A stretch of 8,849 nucleotides of DNA from an uncultured Collinsella sp. (lineage in GTDB: Bacteria; Actinomycetota; Coriobacteriia; Coriobacteriales; Coriobacteriaceae). Made by a program: the position numbers and the translations under genes. The notes beneath the pieces were generated by a model. That model saw only the letters and a list, made by a program, of their open reading frames with translations, did no database searches and was not told the origin of the DNA. This document shows, one piece after another, positions 5,647 through 8,849 of this stretch. The stretch is taken from NCBI GenBank assembly GCA_902468695.1, contig CABQZS010000129.1, forward strand, positions 1 through 8,849, given 5' to 3'. Numbering within the stretch: the first letter of the stretch is position 1; every line of letters starts with the position of its first letter.

Positions 5647-7598
5647 CGCCAATCGCCTCCCATCAATCCGGGCACGAGCTCAAACGCGATGTGCGCATTC
5701 TCGCCCTCGCCCTGCGGCACGGCGCGTGCCACCATGCCGGGACGGCCACGCCACTCGGCGCGGCGTTCAAACAAAAAGTCGGAAAGTCCGTTAAGGTAGC
5801 CGCTCTCCACCAGGTTGCCAATGCCACGGCCGCCCTTTGCCTTGACGGCGTCCGTCATGGCAATGGAGTGCAGCAGTTCGCGGGCAGCATCGGTCGCCTC
5901 AACCGTAATATCGGGCTGCGCCTTATGCACGTTGCGGTTAACGGCATCGATCTTGGAATTAAGAATCTGCAGCGCCACGGCATCGTCGATAAAGTTGAAG
6001 ATCACCACGTTATCGCCGATACGGCCCAAGAACTCGGGCTTAAACTCGCGATCCATCTCGGTGCGCACGCGCTCGCAGATCTCGTTATAGGGCGTATTGG
6101 GCGCGATGGTATTGCGTACTTCGTTGCCCTGGGCATCGATCTCGATCTTTGAAAAGCCAATGTTGCTCGTAAAGAAGATGACCGTCTCCGAGAAATACAC
6201 GGTATTGCCCTGGCCATCGGTCAGGCGGCCGTCTTCGAGGATCTGCAGGAACTTATCCATAATGCTCGGCGCGGCCTTCTCGATCTCATCGAAAAGAACC
6301 ACCGAGAACGGATTGGCCTTGACGGCGTTGGTGAGCTGGCCGCCCTCGGCATAGCCTACGTATCCCGGAGGAGCGCCGAAGAGCTTTTGATCGGAGTTTT
6401 CGGCACCGTACTCGGACATATCAAAACGAAGCATGCTGCGCTCATCGCCAAAGAGGAGCTCCGTAATGGCCTTAACGATCTCGGTCTTACCGGTACCGGT
6501 GGGGCCGCTCAAAAACAGGACGCCCTTGGGCTTAGAGCCAGATGAATGGGTGGCACCCGAAAGGCCCATGACGGAGCGCTTGAGCACGGTAACGGCCTTC
6601 TCAACGGCCTCGTCCTGGCCCTTCACGCGGCGTTTGATCTTTTCCTCGGGATCCTCCTCGAGTTTCTCGAACATCTGCTGCCATTTGTTCTCGCGAAAAC
6701 CATACTTGTAGACGTCGACGAGCTTGGGAAGGATGGCCTCGATGGAAGCCTCGGGGTTTTGCATGTCGCGCTGGTACATGCGTTGCAGCCCCTCGAGCTC
6801 CTTAACGCTCATGCCGTCGGTAGTATCGATAAAGCGACGCACCGCACGGTCATCGGAATCGGACAGTGCCTCGCCAAAGCCAAACTTGCTCTGGATATAG
6901 GCTTCGCGCATGTCGCGGTCGGGATGCGGCAGCGTAATGGTGCGCAGGAAGGGATTCTCCTCGATAAACCACACGGGCAGGTTGCGCACGTTATCCGTTA
7001 CCAGAATGAGCGTGTTGACAGCCGTGCGGTTAATAAGGCGTGCTTTGCTGGCGCCAAGGTACAAGTTGAGGAAAAACTGCGTCTCGTCGGGCATAAGACC
7101 GGTCGAGGATGCAAGCAGGCGCGACGCCATGTTGACGATCACACAAAGCGGCTTGGCCTCGGTGCCGCCATCGGGATTGTCGTTGTATTTAAGGCGCAAC
7201 ATTGAGCGGATAACCTCGCCGTATGAGGGCAGGCTCGACTGCTCGGTGGCATATGCTTGGCGGCCATCGGCGATGCAGGCGTTCGCCTCCATCATGCGGT
7301 CGTCGCTCTTGGAAGCCTCGTCATGAGCCAGCGACACCAGGCGCTTGCAATCGACGTTGCCCATGCTGCTCGAAAACAGCTGGATGGGATCGAAATATGC
7401 CACGTTGTACTCAACTGAGCCATTTGCGTCTTCAAAAAGGCCGCGCACAACCTCGGCAAGCTCCGAGAACTGAAGGCCGCCGTCGACCACGTCGGGATAC
7501 TTGTCGTTCACGTTGCCTTCAAGGATAAAGAGGCTCTTCACCCCTTTAAAGTTGAGCATCTCGCGCTGCCAGGATTGGCGCTCGAAATCAGTTGCCAT
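5643..7598 (-). CDS. ClpB-type AAA+ ATPase with non-canonical N-terminal half
   Basis: This 651-residue protein is predicted to be an ATP-driven protein unfoldase or remodelling ring. The C-terminal half (about 320-615) is a Clp/Hsp100 AAA_2 module: RVKGQDEAV (324-332), Walker A GPTGTGKT (365-372), pore loop GYVG (412-415), Walker B VVLFDE (433-438), sensor-1 TSN (477-479), a likely arginine finger at R526 in FLGRIG, and sensor-2 GGRGIGN (589-595). The N-terminal half (1-310) has AAA-like spacing of strands, with a hydrophobic strand at LCVIVNMAS, a strand-plus-polar LILVTDN and a lid-like helical part. It has no Walker A or B, so it may be an inactive AAA domain used for adaptor or substrate binding. 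No ClpB N-domain, middle coiled-coil insertion or ClpP-docking IGF loop was seen. It starts 3 nt after the radical-SAM stop behind a perfect ribosome-binding site, and its stop overlaps the PP2C start by 4 nt. It differs from ordinary ClpB, which is about 860 residues. Confidence 0.93.
   Translation of the reverse strand: MATDFERQSWQREMLNFKGVKSLFILEGNVNDKYPDVVDGGLQFSELAEVVRGLFEDANGSVEYNVAYFDPIQLFSSSMGNVDCKRLVSLAHDEASKSDDRMMEANACIADGRQAYATEQSSLPSYGEVIRSMLRLKYNDNPDGGTEAKPLCVIVNMASRLLASSTGLMPDETQFFLNLYLGASKARLINRTAVNTLILVTDNVRNLPVWFIEENPFLRTITLPHPDRDMREAYIQSKFGFGEALSDSDDRAVRRFIDTTDGMSVKELEGLQRMYQRDMQNPEASIEAILPKLVDVYKYGFRENKWQQMFEKLEEDPEEKIKRRVKGQDEAVEKAVTVLKRSVMGLSGATHSSGSKPKGVLFLSGPTGTGKTEIVKAITELLFGDERSMLRFDMSEYGAENSDQKLFGAPPGYVGYAEGGQLTNAVKANPFSVVLFDEIEKAAPSIMDKFLQILEDGRLTDGQGNTVYFSETVIFFTSNIGFSKIEIDAQGNEVRNTIAPNTPYNEICERVRTEMDREFKPEFLGRIGDNVVIFNFIDDAVALQILNSKIDAVNRNVHKAQPDITVEATDAARELLHSIAMTDAVKAKGGRGIGNLVESGYLNGLSDFLFERRAEWRGRPGMVARAVPQGEGENAHIAFELVPGLMGGDWR
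5656..5661 (-). promoter_or_regulatory. Ribosome-binding site deciding the PP2C start
   Basis: GGGAGG on the minus strand is 9 nt from the ATG at 5646 but only 3 nt from the in-frame TTG at 5652, so it favours the ATG with the 4-nt ATGA overlap. Confidence 0.75.
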
Positions 7599-7601
7599 GT
7601 G

Positions 7602-8198
7602 TTATACCTCCTTGGCAGAAAATTCATGATGGTAACGGTCGGCAATACCAACGGTGATAACCGTGCCGTCCTGGACGTAGTTTTGAAGCTGACGAGGCTG
7701 TTGAAGATACTGGTCGTAATCATCGTGTGGGCGGTCGCTCAGGTAGATTACGCGCTGGTTAGTCGAGCCGCGCAGCGCACAATCGGGCACGTTGAGCTCG
7801 TCTACGTACGGACCGTCAATCAGCACATCGATAAGAGACTTAAGCGTCTCCCACGTATCCGCACCGATCACCTGCGGCAACTCTTCGAGCGTAAATCCGG
7901 TGTAAACGAGAATGTCATCGTAAGCGCAGCGGATCGTTGCCAGTAGCTTCACGAGCTCTGATGCCTGCTCGAGCGGATCTCCACCCGAAACCGTCAGCCG
8001 ATGTACGCCGTGCTCGCGCGCGGTATCGAGCAACATCTGCGCAAGCTCTTCAACATCGACATCCTGCTCGGGCAGCTGGTTGCGCCATTGGGGCGAAATA
8101 CATCCGGCACAACGCTTTGAACAACCAGCGGTCCAGACAACAATACGTTCTCCCGGACCCAGCGAGACGACGGGGGCAAGCACATGGCTAACGAACAT
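7602..8198 (-). CDS. Radical-SAM 4Fe-4S activase-like protein (NrdG/PflA type)
   Basis: This is a compact 198-residue radical-SAM protein that should use a 4Fe-4S cluster and S-adenosylmethionine to generate a 5'-deoxyadenosyl radical. The cluster motif is C26-x3-C30-x2-C33, preceded by a GPG-x-R-x-V-x-W strand typical of NrdG-like activases. SGGDP (71-75) matches the SAM-binding GGE/GGD motif. DGPY (128-131) followed by RGSTNQR (143-149) is a hallmark of the NrdG/class III ribonucleotide reductase activase family. The frame can be opened to a Met at 8384, but that stretch runs through the FHA gene and is unlike the family. The ATG at 8198 gives the usual family length, has a CGAGG site 9 nt upstream, and overlaps the FHA gene by 11 nt. 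No glycyl-radical enzyme such as NrdD or PFL is present nearby, so the substrate is unknown and it may modify a protein of this operon. Confidence 0.9.
   Translation of the reverse strand: MFVSHVLAPVVSLGPGERIVVWTAGCSKRCAGCISPQWRNQLPEQDVDVEELAQMLLDTAREHGVHRLTVSGGDPLEQASELVKLLATIRCAYDDILVYTGFTLEELPQVIGADTWETLKSLIDVLIDGPYVDELNVPDCALRGSTNQRVIYLSDRPHDDYDQYLQQPRQLQNYVQDGTVITVGIADRYHHEFSAKEV
7607..7613 (-). promoter_or_regulatory. Strong ribosome-binding site of the AAA+ gene
   Basis: AAGGAGG on the minus strand, 8 nt before the ATG at 7598, is encoded by the last sense codons of the radical-SAM gene. It is the strongest such site in the window and suggests that the ATPase is made at a higher level than its neighbours. 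Confidence 0.8.
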
Positions 8199-8849
8199 CG
8201 GCGTAATCCTCGCCCGGATCGAGTGTACGGTACACGGCCGAGATACGTGCAAGCGAGCAACCGCATTCCTCACAGCCATCCCCAACCTTTGCACGCTCAT
8301 CAGCAACGAGATGCAAACGACCGCACTCGGGGCACTCGACAAACCAGCCCTCGACACCCGCAGACTCACCAGCAGCAGAAACAACCGGTGCCGCAGCAGA
8401 CGCGGGCTGAGGCGCAGACCAAGCCTGGGTCTGCACGGGTTGCGCCGCAGGCGGTTCCTCCACAGTAACCGTCAGACGCAATTGGGCAAATTCGCCAGAC
8501 GCAGCCGGAATGAGTAGCGTATCGCCGGTATGAATCGGCTGGGCCACGCCGGGAACCAAGTTGAGGATCTGGCCGCCACGCATAAGAGCCGTTCCGTTAT
8601 TGGACCCCTCATCGGCAACCATCCATGTGCCCCGCTCAAAACGAACGCTGGCATGCTGCCGGGACATGGCAAAGTTCGAAGCCATAGAAGGAAACGCGTT
8701 GCGTCCAAGCACGGCAGCGTCCGTGAGACGAAGCTGCTCACCCATTACTGGATCGGCAAGCGTAAGCGCGGGAGCCGCGGGAGTAGCTGCAGCATTCGCC
8801 ATGGGTTGCGGCGCGGGCTGCGGCATTGGCGCAGGCGTCGGCCGTGGCA
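8188..8849 (-). CDS. FHA-domain protein with C-terminal zinc ribbon, 5' end outside window
   Basis: This is probably the phosphothreonine reader of the operon's kinase/phosphatase pair. Residue numbers count from the first in-window Met (8826). A Pro/Ala-rich stretch (1-25) precedes an FHA domain at about 30-110 with the signature residues G41-R42, S55-R56-x-H58 and N77-G78-T79, the set that binds pThr in this family. A second Pro/Ala/Gln linker (about 125-158) leads to a Cys4 zinc ribbon with C165-x2-C168 and C185-x2-C188, plus an extra C190. The reading frame stays open upstream of 8826 to the window edge, encoding more Pro-rich sequence (PRPTPAP). No ribosome-binding site precedes that Met, so the real start and perhaps another N-terminal domain lie outside. 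The stop (TAG, 8190-8188) overlaps the radical-SAM gene by 11 nt. There is no membrane segment. The FHA call is firm; the partner and exact role are inferred. Confidence 0.9.
   Translation of the reverse strand, partial: PRPTPAPMPQPAPQPMANAAATPAAPALTLADPVMGEQLRLTDAAVLGRNAFPSMASNFAMSRQHASVRFERGTWMVADEGSNNGTALMRGGQILNLVPGVAQPIHTGDTLLIPAASGEFAQLRLTVTVEEPPAAQPVQTQAWSAPQPASAAAPVVSAAGESAGVEGWFVECPECGRLHLVADERAKVGDGCEECGCSLARISAVYRTLDPGEDYADVR
8208..8212 (-). promoter_or_regulatory. Ribosome-binding site deciding the radical-SAM start
   Basis: CGAGG on the minus strand lies 9 nt before the ATG at 8198, inside the 3' end of the FHA gene. It supports the short start over the ORF-maximal Met at 8384. 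It is of moderate strength, and translation is probably coupled to the FHA gene. Confidence 0.55.

Noticed and set aside
8188..8360. FHA protein C-terminus as a NrdD-like glycyl-radical domain, partner of the activase
   Set aside because: The CxxC...CxxC zinc site next to a NrdG-like gene is reminiscent of NrdD, but the RVxGY-type glycyl-radical motif is absent; the residues after the ribbon read RISAVYRT.
8199..8384. N-terminal extension of the radical-SAM gene to a Met at 8384
   Set aside because: The extra 62 residues lie entirely over the FHA/zinc-ribbon gene in another frame, look unlike the family, and the ATG at 8198 has a ribosome-binding site and the right length.
1..8849. Type VI secretion locus
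   Set aside because: Kinase, phosphatase, FHA and Clp-like ATPase fit the control layer, but no sheath, tube, spike, baseplate, TssJLM or effector gene is visible, and the ATPase differs from ClpV in length and N-terminal half.
1..8849. CRISPR arrays, tRNA/rRNA genes, insertion sequences, attachment sites
   Set aside because: No direct-repeat/spacer pattern, transposase, structural RNA or terminal repeat was seen; coding sequence fills nearly the whole window.

Overview
The window carries eight genes, all read from the minus strand, so transcription runs from high to low coordinates. Six of the seven junctions are tight: overlaps of 11 and 4 nt and gaps of 0, 2, 3 and 18 nt. The seventh is a gap of 99 nt. 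This is the layout of one operon, and both ends run off the window. Base composition is moderately GC-rich, Shine-Dalgarno sites are clear, and the functions are those of an anaerobe. The coding style suggests a Gram-positive, possibly a gut actinobacterium of the Coriobacteriia (Collinsella/Olsenella type). That taxonomic guess is inference from style and was not tested by any search.

In transcription order the genes are: (1) a Pro/Ala-rich FHA-domain protein with a C-terminal four-cysteine zinc ribbon, whose 5' end lies outside the window (8849-8188); (2) a NrdG/PflA-type radical-SAM activase-like protein (8198-7602); (3) a ClpB-type AAA+ ATPase with a non-canonical N-terminal half (7598-5643); (4) a PP2C-family Ser/Thr phosphatase (5646-4885); (5) a soluble Hanks-type Ser/Thr kinase with eleven N-terminal copies of a TVTV heptad (4882-3560); (6) a 725-residue protein with a large soluble N-terminal part and about six C-terminal membrane segments (3559-1382); (7) a 208-residue protein with a disordered N-terminus and a possible PH-like C-terminus (1282-656); (8) a membrane protein truncated by the window edge (637-1).

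A kinase, a phosphatase and a pThr-reading FHA protein form a complete write/erase/read phosphorylation module. Their tight linkage to a Clp-type remodelling ATPase and to membrane proteins recalls the threonine-phosphorylation control of type VI secretion (PpkA/PppA/Fha plus ClpV). No sheath, tube, spike or baseplate gene is visible here, so this is an analogy and not an identification. The radical-SAM activase has no recognisable glycyl-radical partner in the window. A 13-bp hairpin followed by a U-rich stretch between genes 6 and 7 may end or attenuate transcription before the last two genes.

The most promising candidate for something undescribed is the whole operon, and within it the kinase's repeat array as a multivalent docking site for the FHA protein.
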